A stretch of DNA of 64,000 bases from Methylococcaceae bacterium (GTDB taxonomy: Bacteria; Pseudomonadota; Gammaproteobacteria; Methylococcales; Methylomonadaceae), in assembly GCA_016715325.1 (NCBI GenBank), contig JADKAL010000005.1, positions 124,001-188,000 on the forward strand. The letters are read 5' to 3'. The position numbers were made by a program, and so were the translations under genes. Shown here piece by piece: positions 17,938-28,636 of the stretch (positions are counted from its first letter, which is position 1; each line of letters starts with the position of its first letter). The notes under the pieces are model-generated. The model did no database searches. It was not told the origin of the DNA and saw only the letters and a list, made by a program, of their open reading frames with translations.

Positions 17938-18492
17938 CGCCGCTCTTTAGAAAATACTTTTTATCCAGACCTTTACCGTCCTCCAGCTCGCTGTATTCAA
18001 ACCGGATTGATTCGCCGCCTGAGCTATTTTTCTTAGTATGATAATGTCATCTTCCGCAGCAAAAGGCGTTAAACCGCCGGCCAAACTTAATGCTTGCACA
18101 ACGTGCATAGGTTCGACCATGACATATTTGCCCGGTGCTTTAACTTGTCCGGTGACGTATACGGCATTTCCGCCGGCCGATTTCACAACAATATTAACGA
18201 CCGGCTCAGCGATATACTCGGTCAATTTTTCGGTTAATTCTTTTTTTACCGACTCAAGTGTTTTTCCTGCTGCAGGGACAATGCCGGCTAACGGAAAACC
18301 GATACTCCCGTCGGGCAAAACCGTCACTTCACGTTTTAAGGCGTCTTCATTCCAGACAGAAATTTCCAGAATGTCCCCCGGATTAATTAAATACTTTTCA
18401 GTGTCCGCAAAACTAAATTGCCCAAACAGTGAGGCTGCGAAAATAAGCAATACCTTGATTAAATTGAATTCAGCTAATTTGAATATTTTCAT
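17918..18492 (-). pseudogene. Wza-like polysaccharide export protein, frameshifted
   Basis: ATG at 18492 gives a signal peptide (VLLIFAASLFGQFSFA) then the Poly_export domain (YLINPGDILEISVWNE, LPDGSIGFPLAG) and a SLBB domain (AVYVTGQVKAPGKYVM). As written the frame turns to nonsense after IIILRK and stops at 17947. Adding one T to the plus-strand T5 run at 18027-18031 restores NSSGGESIRFEYSELEDG and the family ending FLKSGDVVVVP, giving 191 aa ending at 17918. The protein forms the periplasmic/outer-membrane export channel with the Wzz-like protein. Shorter than E. coli Wza, as usual for this cluster type. Confidence 0.85.
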
Positions 18493-18504
18493 GACTCCAA
18501 CCTT

Positions 18505-18536
18505 AAAATTAAAAAGGGGGGCTATTTGCCCCCCTT
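18505..18536 (-). terminator. Intrinsic terminator between PEP-CTERM gene and wza-like gene
   Basis: On the minus strand a G6C/GC6-type stem (AAGGGGGGC, loop AAATA, GCCCCCCTT) is followed by TTTTTAATTTT. It lies 25 bp after the PEP-CTERM stop and just before the Wza-like start at 18492, so it separates a structural gene from the export genes. Confidence 0.9.
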
Positions 18537-18560
18537 CGTAGTATAGAACAATTCGGTTTT

Positions 18561-19052
18561 TTATGCAGCAAGACCGGGCTGTGATTTGCGGCGAACAAGA
18601 CCAATCATACCCAAGAACGCAGAACCGAACAACCAAACAGCAGCCGGTACAGGAACGACCGAGCTGATTGTGCTGATTGTTAGGCTATAAGGTTGATTTG
18701 CTGCGCTAGATAAGATAGCGAACAAATAAGTGCCTGTCGTTAAAAGCGCACTGAAGCTGCTTGTGTTGAAGTCTAAAACGGAACCGTTTCCGGCAACAAT
18801 GCTTATAAATGAAGTTGTGCCTGTCAAAGCAAAATCAACGGTTGCTGTATCCGATACTGTCAACGACCATGATGAGATGGGCAAACCAAAAAAGGATGTC
18901 GGGGCGCCGGTAGCCGTTCCACTAACAGCTGAACCAGATGCCGAAACAACACTTCCACCGATAAAATTACCCAGTGTCAATGTTGCCGCGGAAGCGGTTT
19001 GCATGGATAACGAGCTGAAAGCAAACAATAATGCAATGTAAAATTTTTTCAT
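18561..19052 (-). CDS. PEP-CTERM sorting-signal protein
   Basis: 163 aa from the ATG at 19052, after GGAGCTTATT. Seen: signal peptide (YIALLFAFSSLSMQTASA), a Thr/Ser/Gly-rich low-Lys body with beta-strand character, and the C-terminal sorting signal VVPVPAAVWLFGSAF then a short helix and RRK. Known: exosortase (XrtA/EpsH) cleaves such proteins at the (P)EP-like motif and they are displayed with the exopolysaccharide. No exosortase gene is in this window. Likely an abundant matrix protein given the terminator behind it. Confidence 0.88.
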   Translation of the reverse strand: MKKFYIALLFAFSSLSMQTASAATLTLGNFIGGSVVSASGSAVSGTATGAPTSFFGLPISSWSLTVSDTATVDFALTGTTSFISIVAGNGSVLDFNTSSFSALLTTGTYLFAILSSAANQPYSLTISTISSVVPVPAAVWLFGSAFLGMIGLVRRKSQPGLAA

Positions 19053-19776
19053 AATAAGCTCCAATATATTTTTAAGAATGATAATAGTGAATTCCTGATA
19101 CGACTTGGCGATATTCAAGTTGTAAGTCAGGTTGTAAACGCTTTGTTAGTAGCAGTAACAATTAATTGTTTGCGTTCGGATTTGCCGTCTCGTAGGTTTG
19201 AGAGGGTTTGAACCTGTTCGCAATAGCAATCGATTCACTACACTATGTCCTGATATTCTCGTTCCCGCTCTTCCTAAGCGGTTCCTTTTTTTCCAGCCCT
19301 CCTGGGTTGGATTTATTCTAATAATCTAAATCGTCCAGATTTAGTTATATCAATGTGTACTTCACTCATTTCCAAAAGAAGTACAGATTCGATTCTTGTA
19401 AATGCATCGCAAGCACTAACATATGAAATGTGTAGACTTGGTTGCATAGCCTTTGTATTAAGTTTGGTTGTAGTTTTAAGCGAACCTTGTCGTTGGCGCT
19501 TCTAACTTCAAAAGGAATAACTTCAACGATCAATTTTTAACAAATAATACAATTAGAATATTAAGTGAATATTAACTGTTTTTCTTTGTCTTTTGTTATT
19601 AATACAGCAATAATAATGCCAAAAAATAAATAAAACAAGTTGTTTGTTGTAAGCTTATGTTTAATAAAAGATAATTATTTTATTAAAATAAATTAAGTCA
19701 TTGCGGAAGTTTTTTTCTGATCGTTTTAGGTGCATTTCCTTGTTAAATATGCACTGCACTGGTTAATGTTCAGATT
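19053..19776. other. Long upstream region of the EPS genes
   Basis: About 720 bp without a gene, very AT-rich from 19500 on. It holds a small perfect palindrome at 19326-19344 (CTAAATC, GTCCA, GATTTAG) that could be an operator or short hairpin. I looked for a sigma-54 promoter, expected for PEP-CTERM/Prs regulation, and found only an off-by-one spacing near 19170. Confidence 0.45.
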
Positions 19777-21195
19777 TTAATAAGCTTTAGAACCGACAAA
19801 CCCTTTGATGATCGTTAGTAAAATAATTTTGATATCTAGCCATAACGACCAATTCCTAATGTAGTTAAGGTCGTACCGAATTCTCCCTTCCATTTTTTCC
19901 AGCGTATCGGTTTCGCCTCGATAACCGTTTACTTGTGCATAGCCGGTAATCCCAGGTTTCACTTTGTGACGGAGCATATAACCTTTCACTTGATCGCGGT
20001 AAAACTCGTTGTGCGCCACAGCGTGAGGCCGCGGTCCTACAACCGACATCCGGCCTTGCAAAACATTAAAGAATTGCGGCAATTCGTCTAAAGAGGTTTT
20101 TCGTAAAAAAGCGCCTAACCTAGTGATGCGAGGGTCGTTTTTTTTCGCTTGAACGACTTCGTCGGAATCTTCGCTAACTGTCATCGACCTGAATTTCAAG
20201 ACAATAATTTCTTCGCCTCTAAAACCGTAGCGTCGTTGTTTAAATAGAACCGAGCCGGGTGACGTGAGCTTTATGGCAATGGCGATAGTCAGTAAAGGGA
20301 TTGCAATCAGAATTAAGATAATGGAGCTGAAAACTATATCGAATATGCGTTTTACGACGCCGTCCACTCCGTAGAAGGGGGTGTCCAGAATGCTGATGAT
20401 GCGTATACCTTTGATATTGGTAACGGTCGCACTCAACATATCAAATCCGAATAAGTCCGGAACGTAATGAACGGATACGGTAGAGTCCGATAGTTGTTCG
20501 ATAATGCTTTTAATACGCAGCTCCGCCCTAAGCGGTAACGTAATATAAACGACATCGATCAGGCCTTCCTTGGCGAGTTTAATGAGTTGGTCTATGTCGC
20601 CTTTCAGTTTAGTCATATCGAACGGATCTTCGTTTTCAGAGACGCGAAGTCTATCGTCGTAAAAACCGACCAGTTGGTTGCCGAGCGTTTCTTCTTCGAG
20701 AAATATTTTTTCTAGTTCCGAACCTAGTAGGGTGGCGCCGACAATGGCGACGCGATGACGGTTTTTCCCCAATTTACGAAGTAAACCCGCTAAGTTGCGA
20801 ACAATGACGTGCCATGAAATTATCTCGATCGGAACAAAGACGCTCCAGGCTAAGAAATATTGTTTATAAATAGGATCGATCAGCGAGACAACTTCGTCGA
20901 CAAACATCAGGACGAGCAACACGCTAAACCATGATATAACGATGAGTCTGACTTCTGTGAAAGTCGACATCGCACGGCTGCCCCGATATAACTCATTGAA
21001 CGAAGCGAATACCCCGAAACCTACGATGGAAATTAATAACCACCACGTGTGTTTGTTATCCCACTCAACCGCCGCCATGTCCAGAACCGACCATAAGGTC
21101 AGGCCGATAACCAAAACGTCCAGTAATCTAGCCAATACAACAAGCTTATTACTGTGCTGACGAATAGATCTCAATGATTTTGCGGGATTCGGCAT
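19777..21195 (-). CDS. Undecaprenyl-phosphate sugar phosphotransferase (WcaJ-like)
   Basis: 472 aa. Seen: several N-terminal transmembrane helices (about 20-130), a CoA-binding-like middle domain (HRVAIVGATLLGSELEK), another helix (about 285-310), and the C-terminal bacterial sugar-transferase domain with LKFRSMT, TSLDELPQFFNVL, VGPRPHA and KPGITGYAQVNG. Starts polymer synthesis by moving a hexose-1-phosphate, often glucose, to the lipid carrier in the inner membrane. Lies upstream of the PEP-CTERM and export genes on the same strand. Confidence 0.92.
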   Translation of the reverse strand: MPNPAKSLRSIRQHSNKLVVLARLLDVLVIGLTLWSVLDMAAVEWDNKHTWWLLISIVGFGVFASFNELYRGSRAMSTFTEVRLIVISWFSVLLVLMFVDEVVSLIDPIYKQYFLAWSVFVPIEIISWHVIVRNLAGLLRKLGKNRHRVAIVGATLLGSELEKIFLEEETLGNQLVGFYDDRLRVSENEDPFDMTKLKGDIDQLIKLAKEGLIDVVYITLPLRAELRIKSIIEQLSDSTVSVHYVPDLFGFDMLSATVTNIKGIRIISILDTPFYGVDGVVKRIFDIVFSSIILILIAIPLLTIAIAIKLTSPGSVLFKQRRYGFRGEEIIVLKFRSMTVSEDSDEVVQAKKNDPRITRLGAFLRKTSLDELPQFFNVLQGRMSVVGPRPHAVAHNEFYRDQVKGYMLRHKVKPGITGYAQVNGYRGETDTLEKMEGRIRYDLNYIRNWSLWLDIKIILLTIIKGFVGSKAY

Positions 21196-21358
21196 AGAAC
21201 TATTATTTCAAATGGGTAATCGATTAAGGCGCGACTAATCTCACGATTTGTGTAACGCGAATGTTAAAAAAGTTATTGATTGGAAAAAATGAATGTCATG
21301 CACTTTAGTTGATGGGGAATATTAAGTATATGTTTAATCCCAAATATAGACCTGATTT

Positions 21359-23113
21359 TTAGGGATTCACTGCGGGAGGGGCGGCAATTTCACTGGTGCT
21401 GACGAAAATCGAGCGGTCCGAGAGATCGTCATTTTTTTTTAATGCTTCTATCAAGATTTCGTCATGACCGTAAATATCGGGATAAAAAGACAGATTATTG
21501 TTTTGATCGACATAGGTTGTCGTGTAGAAAAATAATACCGGAATCGGATTTTGTAAGATAACGCGCTGGTTAGCAGGATTTTTCATCGCCTTTTGAATGG
21601 TGTCAGCATTCCATTTACCTTGATTTTTAAGGGCGAACTCAGCTAACGCTTTAGGATTTTCGACACGGACGCAACCATGACTGAAATCCCGGCGCGATTT
21701 ACTAAAAAGAGAATTAGCCGGCGTATCGTGCAAATAAACATCGTCTTTGTTGGGAAAAATAAACTTTACTTTGCCTAGGCTGTTTTTTCCACCGGGTTTT
21801 TGTCTGACTCTTAACAAGCCCTTTTTAAGCTTTTCAATTGAATCCTTATTGACGGAAGCCGGTTTGGCGGAATTGCCGAAACTTGAGACAATTTCCATAT
21901 TTTGGGATAACAGGTAGCCTGGATTGCGCACCAGTTTAGGTAAAATCTCGTCTTTTAGAATATTTTTAGGAACATTCCAATAAGGTGAGAATTCTATAAA
22001 ACTCATTTGGGCCATCAAAACCGGGGTTTGGTTTTTTAACGCTTTACCCACGACAACGCGCATCGTCGTCACCTCAGGGGCGGATTGGTCGGCGCCGTTA
22101 ATGGCCCATAATTGGAATGCCGGAATATTAACAATAATGGAGCGGTTAACGTTAGATAATTCAGGTAGCCAGCGCAACCTTTCCAGCGCCAGTTCGATTT
22201 GGGTGATGCGCTTCGATAACGGCTCGTTGAGTGCGAGAACGGTCCCCGGACCGATCGTGCCGTCCGCACCTAAGCCGTGACGAAGCTGAAATTTTTTGAT
22301 CCCTGCGACAAGATCCGGCGTATATTTAAGCTTATCCTTTACGGAATCCGCTGCGGAATTAGCGGCAAGATCGCCTAGACCTACTAAGTATTTTTCAAGT
22401 TCAAGTAATTGAGGATGCGATTCGCCGGGTCTTAATTTGCCTTTGACACTAAATTTTAGTGCGGATGTTTTAGCAGCGGTTTCGCGATAAGCGGCGAGAG
22501 CGGATTTCAGCTTTTGGTATTGTTCCAGTTTCGGTTCGGCTAATTCCGAAAGTTTGGATAAGGTGTTCAGGGTTAGACTGTCTTTTATCAAAACCGGAAT
22601 ATCGAGTGTTTTTTTATCCCGTAATTGCAGATTGAAATTAATCCCTTGAGGATTAATTCTGCCGTAATGAAGGTCGTGTAAATAACGCAATAACGCGATA
22701 CTCAGTGCGGTATCTGAAAGCGCGAGTTCTTTATAATTCGTTTGCGGAAGTGCTAACGCCGCATTGAGTTTCGTCTTTAATTGAGCAATATCGTAATCTT
22801 CCGGATTTAAGCCTTGGCTTGATGCATTTGTTAGTAAATTGATAATTACTTCCGTATTTTTCGACGAATGCGGATTGCCGAGCCACAGCAATTGATAATT
22901 AAAGCGCTTGTAAAGCGAATCCAAGTCTTCCGTCCGATTAGAAAAATCGCTTAATTTTAGATACGGGTGAAGCCTCGCCGTAATAATATTATTGATTTCT
23001 TTGCTGACATTTGAGTCTTGCGTGGATGTTTCGGCAGACAATAATCCTATTGAAAATGTTGTTAACATCAATAACAACCAAACGGATGCAAAAATTTTTG
23101 TTCGTTGAATCAA
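21359..23113 (-). CDS. L,D-transpeptidase (YcbB/LdtD-like)
   Basis: 584 aa. Seen: signal peptide (VWLLLMLTTFSIGLLSAE), scaffold domain, a peptidoglycan-binding helical domain (VAGIKKFQLRHGLGADGTIG, about 268-287), and the YkuD catalytic domain with HGCVRVENP, catalytic Cys481. Makes 3-3 cross-links in peptidoglycan in the periplasm. About 160 bp upstream of the sugar transferase gene on the same strand; co-transcription is possible but not shown. Confidence 0.92.
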   Translation of the reverse strand: MIQRTKIFASVWLLLMLTTFSIGLLSAETSTQDSNVSKEINNIITARLHPYLKLSDFSNRTEDLDSLYKRFNYQLLWLGNPHSSKNTEVIINLLTNASSQGLNPEDYDIAQLKTKLNAALALPQTNYKELALSDTALSIALLRYLHDLHYGRINPQGINFNLQLRDKKTLDIPVLIKDSLTLNTLSKLSELAEPKLEQYQKLKSALAAYRETAAKTSALKFSVKGKLRPGESHPQLLELEKYLVGLGDLAANSAADSVKDKLKYTPDLVAGIKKFQLRHGLGADGTIGPGTVLALNEPLSKRITQIELALERLRWLPELSNVNRSIIVNIPAFQLWAINGADQSAPEVTTMRVVVGKALKNQTPVLMAQMSFIEFSPYWNVPKNILKDEILPKLVRNPGYLLSQNMEIVSSFGNSAKPASVNKDSIEKLKKGLLRVRQKPGGKNSLGKVKFIFPNKDDVYLHDTPANSLFSKSRRDFSHGCVRVENPKALAEFALKNQGKWNADTIQKAMKNPANQRVILQNPIPVLFFYTTTYVDQNNNLSFYPDIYGHDEILIEALKKNDDLSDRSIFVSTSEIAAPPAVNP

Positions 23114-23332
23114 AGTTAAGCTACCTGAGGAGAAAAATAGGTTAAGAATTAGTGTCGGCGAAAACGCTATAATGCTTTTGCTTAATTATACCTAACTCTA
23201 TGCCATTCCACATTAATTTCACTTTTAACGGCTTAGTCGATGAGATTCGTTAGTCTTCGCTTTATAGCGAAGACAACTTTCAAGGCAAAATCCAATATAA
23301 GATGTTTCAACTTTTTAAAACGGATGTTATTC

Positions 23333-24247
23333 ATGGCAAATAAACGGAAGCTTCCTTGCGACAGCCCGTTTTCGTCGGCAAAACAAGAAGCGAATCAAGT
23401 TTTTTACGACTACGGTTCACAGCAGAGTCTGTCGCCATCCTATCGATTAGCTTACGATGATTTCGACTTTATCATGAAAGACGAGTTGCGGCCGGTTAGG
23501 TTGCAGCTGGAACTTCTTAAGCCGGAGCTAACCCAGAAGGAACAGAATATCGAAGCAACGGTTGTGGTCTTCGGCAGTGCGCGTATAGTCGATCCCGAAC
23601 ATGCGGAGATAAACTTACAGTTTTCGGAAGAAGCATTGAGCGCTGCACCTGATGACGAACAATTGAAACAAAATGTCGAGAATGCAAGGTACGCTGTGAC
23701 AAAGTCTTACTTTTACGAGGAAGCCAGAAAATTAGGTAGGCTAATTACGGTTGAAGCGAGAAAATTAGAACAATCTATTGTTGTTGTTACCGGTGGCGGT
23801 CCCGGCATTATGGAAGCGGCAAACAGAGGGGCGTTCGATGCCGGGGGTAAAAGCATCGGCCTTAATATCGTTTTGCCGGGCGAACAAAAGCCGAATCCTT
23901 ATATTACACCTGAGCTATGTTTTCAGTTCCACTACTTTGCCATCCGTAAAATGCATTTTTTGATGCGGGCCATTGCGTTGGTCGCGTTTCCCGGCGGGTA
24001 CGGCACTTTAGACGAACTTTTCGAAACGCTCACCTTGATACAGACCCGAAAGGTTCGTAAAGTCCCGGTCATTCTTTTCGGCAAAGCCTATTGGAACAAG
24101 ATCATCAATTTCGACGGACTCGTCGAAGCAGGGGCTATCTCGGAATGCGACCGGGAGCTTGTTCAGTATGCCGAGGATGCCGAAGAAGCTTGGTCTATCA
24201 TCCTTGACAGTTACAGCAACGGGGAAAATGTTTCTAAAGTCCTTTAG
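23333..24247 (+). CDS. LOG-family Rossmann-fold nucleotide hydrolase-like protein
   Basis: 304 aa from the ATG at 23333; the frame is open to 23240 but the added residues are basic and not conserved in character. Seen: VVVTGGGPGIMEAANRG and PGGYGTLDELFE, the two signature motifs of the LOG/'lysine decarboxylase-like' family, which hydrolyse nucleoside monophosphates to base and ribose phosphate. An N-terminal extension of about 90 residues precedes the core. Followed 35 bp later by mscK. Confidence 0.85.
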   Translation: MANKRKLPCDSPFSSAKQEANQVFYDYGSQQSLSPSYRLAYDDFDFIMKDELRPVRLQLELLKPELTQKEQNIEATVVVFGSARIVDPEHAEINLQFSEEALSAAPDDEQLKQNVENARYAVTKSYFYEEARKLGRLITVEARKLEQSIVVVTGGGPGIMEAANRGAFDAGGKSIGLNIVLPGEQKPNPYITPELCFQFHYFAIRKMHFLMRAIALVAFPGGYGTLDELFETLTLIQTRKVRKVPVILFGKAYWNKIINFDGLVEAGAISECDRELVQYAEDAEEAWSIILDSYSNGENVSKVL

Positions 24248-24282
24248 AAGCAGATTATTTGAATGACTGATTAGTTTTATCA

Positions 24283-27200
24283 ATGAAGATGTTACGAATT
24301 TTTATAAACGGCCTATTTTGCTTACTGCTTTTATTTGTCGTAAATCCGACGATTGCGGCAACTGAAACTGCGCAAGTAAGCAATGCTATAACTAGCGCTT
24401 CCTCTGAAAATACGCAAATTCAGCTTAAAGCAAAAATTGAAGCGCTTACGGCGAATAAAAGTATCGACGAGGTTTCAAAGGCGCAATTACTCGCACTTTA
24501 TCAATCTTCATTGGATAATTTAGCAAATACGGCGGCTAGTAACGACAAGACGAAAGCATTTGAAGAAGCCGTAAAAAAAGCGCCCGAAAAAACAAAAAAA
24601 ATACTGCAAGAAATACAACAAAGCCAACAAAAGAACGATAAACAAAAACCGGAAGAATTCACCGGAATTCCGCTTGAAGAATTGGAACAACGTCTGATTT
24701 TAGAGAAAGGAAAAATCGATACGCTTGACGAACAAATAAGCTCGACCGAAAAAGAACTCGCATTACAGAACAATCGGCCTCAGCAAATTCGTCAAGAAAC
24801 AGTTGCTGCCCAAGAAGCGCTTGAAGCGGCGCAAAAAAAACTCGAATCATCAAGCAAAAATACCGCCTCAAAACCGGAAGCGGAAGCCGTACAAATACAG
24901 CTTAAAACGACAGCGGATTCTCGCATAGCGGAAATGAAAATGTTATCCGCAGAAGCGAATAGCAACCTAATCCGGGTGGAATTGCTTAAAGCCGAACTGC
25001 AAAGTTTGAAACTTCAGAAAGATCAATTGTCGCCGGTGATTAGCGTTATCGAAACCGTGGTCAATGAACGCAGACAACAGGAAGCCATTAATTTACAGAA
25101 CCAACTCACACAAGCAGAAAAAACCGCTTCGGGTAAGCATGTGCTTATTCAGCAGGCGGCTCGCGATAATATCCAATATAGCCGGGATTTACACGCAATA
25201 TCTGAGAAAATAGAAGCTTATAGCGAACTCAATAAAAAGGTCAATGCAAGCGCGAGCGAAATCGAGTCGGATTTTAAAAGCGCCGAAAAAAAAATCAGCT
25301 TGGCTGGGTTAAGTCCGGTCCTCGGGAAAATTCTTCGGGAACAGCGTCGAAATCTACTGAGCCAAGATCAGTTTGCCGTCGAGTCGGACGCGATACAGGA
25401 TGAAATGGCGTTGACCAGCCTTGAGCAATTCAAAATAGAAGACAAACTCAAATTACTTTCCGAGACGGATGTATATTTGAAAGATTTGATGGATCGGGAA
25501 GTCGATAAAGCCTTATCCTCCGAAAAACGGATGATGATCCAAGCAGAGCTGAGAGTCTTACTGGATAATCAAAAAGAGTTATTGAATAAATTATCAACGG
25601 CTTATACCACCTATTTGCGTACGCTGGGCGATTTCGACTTTGCAAGGCAGCAAAGGCTTACACAGGCAACAAAATTTGCCAAGTATTTAGACGAACGTTT
25701 GCTTTGGGTCCCCAGCTCAGCGCCGATTAACGGCGCATTTTTAAGCGGATTATACGATTCGGTGAAGTGGTTTTTATCCCCTCGCAATGGGCTGGCGTTT
25801 ATCAAGGACATTTCGTCCATCGCTTGGGAATTCAAGTTTTTAACTTTATTAGCGCTGTCCGGTTTATATTTGTTGCCGAAACTGAGAAGTATGGCAAAGC
25901 TGCAATTACAAGACATTGCAAAAAAATCCGAACGAATTTATACCGACAGCTTTTCAAATACGATGAAAGCACTAGGCTTTACCCTGGTCTTGGTATTGCC
26001 GCTACCGTTTTTTATTTATTTTATAGGCTGGTTTTTAAGCGCCGATGTTCATGCCTCCAACTTTAGTAAAGCGGTAGGTGTCGGCTTGCGTAGTGTCACC
26101 ATTCCGTTATTTGCTTTGCAATTGTTTTATCGCATGTTTGCCGATAACGGCATAGCAATCCGGCATTTCCAGTGGCAAAAGTCGACAGCATATCTTTTGC
26201 AGCGGCAGATAGCGTGGTTGCGATTTATTATCGTACCGGCCGTATTTATCATTAGTTCTTCCGGCGCATCTGTTATTACAACGCACAGCGATAGCATAGG
26301 AAGATTGGCGTTGATCCTTTCAATGGGCGCAATGTCGGTTTTTTTCGCAAAACTGTTAAACCCTGCAACCGGGCTTTTTCAAAGTTATATCAAGGCAAAT
26401 CCCGACGACGGTTTCACCTTGCTGCGTTTTATCTGGTATCCGGTCATCGTGTTTATTCCAATTGCCGTTATCGGTTTCGCCATTGCGGGTTATTATTTGA
26501 GTGCGTTGGAATTACAACAAAAACTGGTTGTGTCGATTCGGCTAATTTTCGGACTGGTCGTCTTGTACGGTTTGGTCGTCCGTTGGTTGACGCTGGTCAA
26601 TCGCGAGTTAGCACTCAAAAATGCTGTTCAAAAGCGTAAAGCCGCCGCGCAGACCGAAAAGCAAGACACATCCGGGGGCATCGTCAGCGATATGCCGGTA
26701 TTGCCGGTCGACGAGCAGTTAATCGATATTCCTACCATTAACGCCCAGACGATCAAGTTGCTGATTGTTTTTATCGGCTTCAGTTTGATTGCCGGTTTGT
26801 GGATGATTTGGAGCAATATCCTGCCTGCATTTTCATTTCTCGATAATATTGTGCTGTGGCAGCATCTCGTCGTTGTCGATAATCAAGAAAGCTATCAGCC
26901 GATTACGCTGACCAATCTGATGATGGTCGGTTTGTATATTTTTATTGTAGCGGTTTCTGTTAGGAATTTTCCTGGTTTGATGGAATTGCTGTTCTTCAGT
27001 CGACTTTCGATAGCTGCAGGTGGGCGCTATGCGGTTAATCAATTGGCGAGATATGTCATTATTGCCATCGGTTTTATCTGCATAGCCAATGAATTGGGCG
27101 GGAGCTGGTCGCAAGTGCAATGGCTGGTGGCGGCGCTCAGCGTTGGATTAGGTTTCGGATTGCAGGAGATATTTGCTAACCTCGTTTCCGGTATCATTCT

Positions 27201-27692
27201 GTTATTCGAACGACCGATTCGCGTCGGCGACACCGTCACGATCAATAATGTGACAGGCACGGTCAGCCGAATACAAATGCGCGCGACCACGATTATCGAC
27301 TTCGATCATAAAGAGTTGATTGTTCCAAATAAAACGTTTATTACCAATCAATTGGTCAATTGGACCTTGAGCGATACTATTACCCGTATCCAACTTCCTG
27401 TTGTGATAGCTTACGGCTCCGATGTCGAACTTGCCCATTCGCTCATGCTGGAAGTCGCGCGTTCGACGCCGCTGGTCCTTGTCGATCCGGCGGCAAGTGT
27501 GGTTTTGCCGGTATTAAAGAGGGGGTTTTAGAGTTTTTGATGACGGTTTTTGTGAGCGAACTCAGTCATCGAATAAAAGTCACGCATAACTTGCACGTCA
27601 AATTGGAAAAAATGCTCCGTGAAAATCATATCGAAATACCGTCGCATCAGCGGGAAATAATTTATTGCGAGATGGCAGAAAAATCAAGTTAA
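24283..27692 (+). pseudogene. mscK: MscK/KefA-type mechanosensitive channel, frameshifted near the 3' end
   Basis: Seen: signal peptide, a large periplasmic coiled-coil domain rich in Glu/Lys/Gln (about 30-470), about ten transmembrane helices, then the MscS domain (GFGLQEIFANLVSGIILLFE, RPIRVGDTV). The frame breaks after DPAASVV and stops at 27531. One extra T in the T4 run at 27503-27506 restores FAGIKEGVLEFLMTVFVSE and a normal MscS C-terminal domain ending at 27692, about 1136 aa, the usual length. Protects against osmotic downshock. Likely a sequencing undercall. Confidence 0.85.
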
Positions 27693-27715
27693 GCGATTTT
27701 TGAAGAAGCCTTTAA

Positions 27716-28174
27716 TTACGTCGAATGCGCTTCCTTGATGCGGTTTTTCGCTTGTAGCACCTCAATGTGAGGAATAAACAAAAGCCGGGCAACTTTGTCG
27801 ACCAGATATTCCTCATCAATATCCAGTCGCTCGTCTAACAGGGCGATTTTCCACAACGATTCGATCAGCTGTATTTTTTGTCCGTGACTGAACGCATCGC
27901 AAATCAAATGGGTAAACTCAAAGTAATCGGTGGCGCGTTCGCGTTGATGTTCGGCGATTTCGATCAGCGATGAAGCTTGGTGCTCGCTGAGCGAGAATGC
28001 GGTTTCCAGCATATCTAAAATCAGAAGGCGCTTGTTACCTTCACAGGTGCTGTCCATATGCATCATCTCCATAAACAGGGCGGCACTGGCAACTTTTAAT
28101 CTCTCTTCGATATCGTCTTTGTTATCAATTAAAGCGATATGGGTATCAAAAAAATGTTTTAGCTTTTCAAACAT
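27716..28174 (-). CDS. TerB-domain protein
   Basis: 152 aa, all helical. Seen: the TerB/tellurite-resistance-like fold features (ASAALFMEMMHMD, an acidic loop, then LIESLWKIALLDERLDIDEEYLV about 103-125), which places acidic metal-site residues in two EF-like loops. Family proteins are cytoplasmic and of uncertain function; a role in tellurite resistance is not implied here as no other ter gene is nearby. Convergent with mscK. Confidence 0.75.
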   Translation of the reverse strand: MFEKLKHFFDTHIALIDNKDDIEERLKVASAALFMEMMHMDSTCEGNKRLLILDMLETAFSLSEHQASSLIEIAEHQRERATDYFEFTHLICDAFSHGQKIQLIESLWKIALLDERLDIDEEYLVDKVARLLFIPHIEVLQAKNRIKEAHST

Positions 28175-28245
28175 GGCGGGTTTTCGTTGGATGCAATTGG
28201 AATTCGAGCGGATTAATCGGCTCGCCGACTTATTGTTAGGATGAT

Positions 28246-28274
28246 TGCGACTATCCGTAAAGTCGGATTATAGT
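28246..28274 (+). promoter_or_regulatory. Candidate sigma-70 promoter of gdx-tusB-tusE
   Basis: TTGCGA, 17 bp, TATAGT. The -10 box differs from consensus at one position and the -35 at two. It would start transcription near 28281, leaving a short leader before the TTG start at 28316. Confidence 0.4.
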
Positions 28275-28315
28275 AAAATGCCCGGTCCTAAAAAATGTTT
28301 TTATTGAGGTGTGTA

Positions 28316-28636
28316 TTGGCTTGGTTATTATTAATCATCGCGGGATTGGTCGAAATCGTGTTTGCTATAAGCCTTAAATACAATGAAGGCTTTACCCGCT
28401 TAATTCCAAGCATCATTTCGCTGGTATCGGGCGGAGCAAGCCTGTATCTACTTATATTGGCGCTTAAGTTTCTGCCGGTCGGAACGGCTTATGCGGTTTG
28501 GACGGGGATGGGCGCCGTGGGGGTGGCGATACTCGGTGTCGTGCTATTTAAAGAATCGGTCGACCTTTATCGTATAGCATCTATATCGTTAGTTATCATA
28601 GGCATTATCGGCCTTAAATTAACCGATAAAAATTAA
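28316..28636 (+). CDS. gdx: SMR-family guanidinium exporter (Gdx/SugE)
   Basis: 106 aa from a TTG start at 28316, placed 5 nt after GAGGT and giving the standard family start MAWLLLIIAGLVEI; the ATG at 28295 lacks a ribosome site. Seen: four transmembrane helices, the membrane glutamate Glu13 in GLVEI, FTRLIPS and PVGTAYAVWTG, which match the Gdx/SugE subtype rather than EmrE. Exports guanidinium with proton antiport. Its stop overlaps the tusB start. Confidence 0.85.
   Translation: MAWLLLIIAGLVEIVFAISLKYNEGFTRLIPSIISLVSGGASLYLLILALKFLPVGTAYAVWTGMGAVGVAILGVVLFKESVDLYRIASISLVIIGIIGLKLTDKN

Noticed and set aside
19053..19776. Possible sigma-54 promoter for the PEP-CTERM gene
   Set aside because: The best GC/CC pair near 19170 has 11 rather than 10 spacer bases.
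28248..28265. Small hairpin (CGACT/AGTCG) upstream of gdx resembling a guanidine mini-ykkC stem
   Set aside because: The ACGG loop motif is only on the wrong strand and the required second hairpin is missing.
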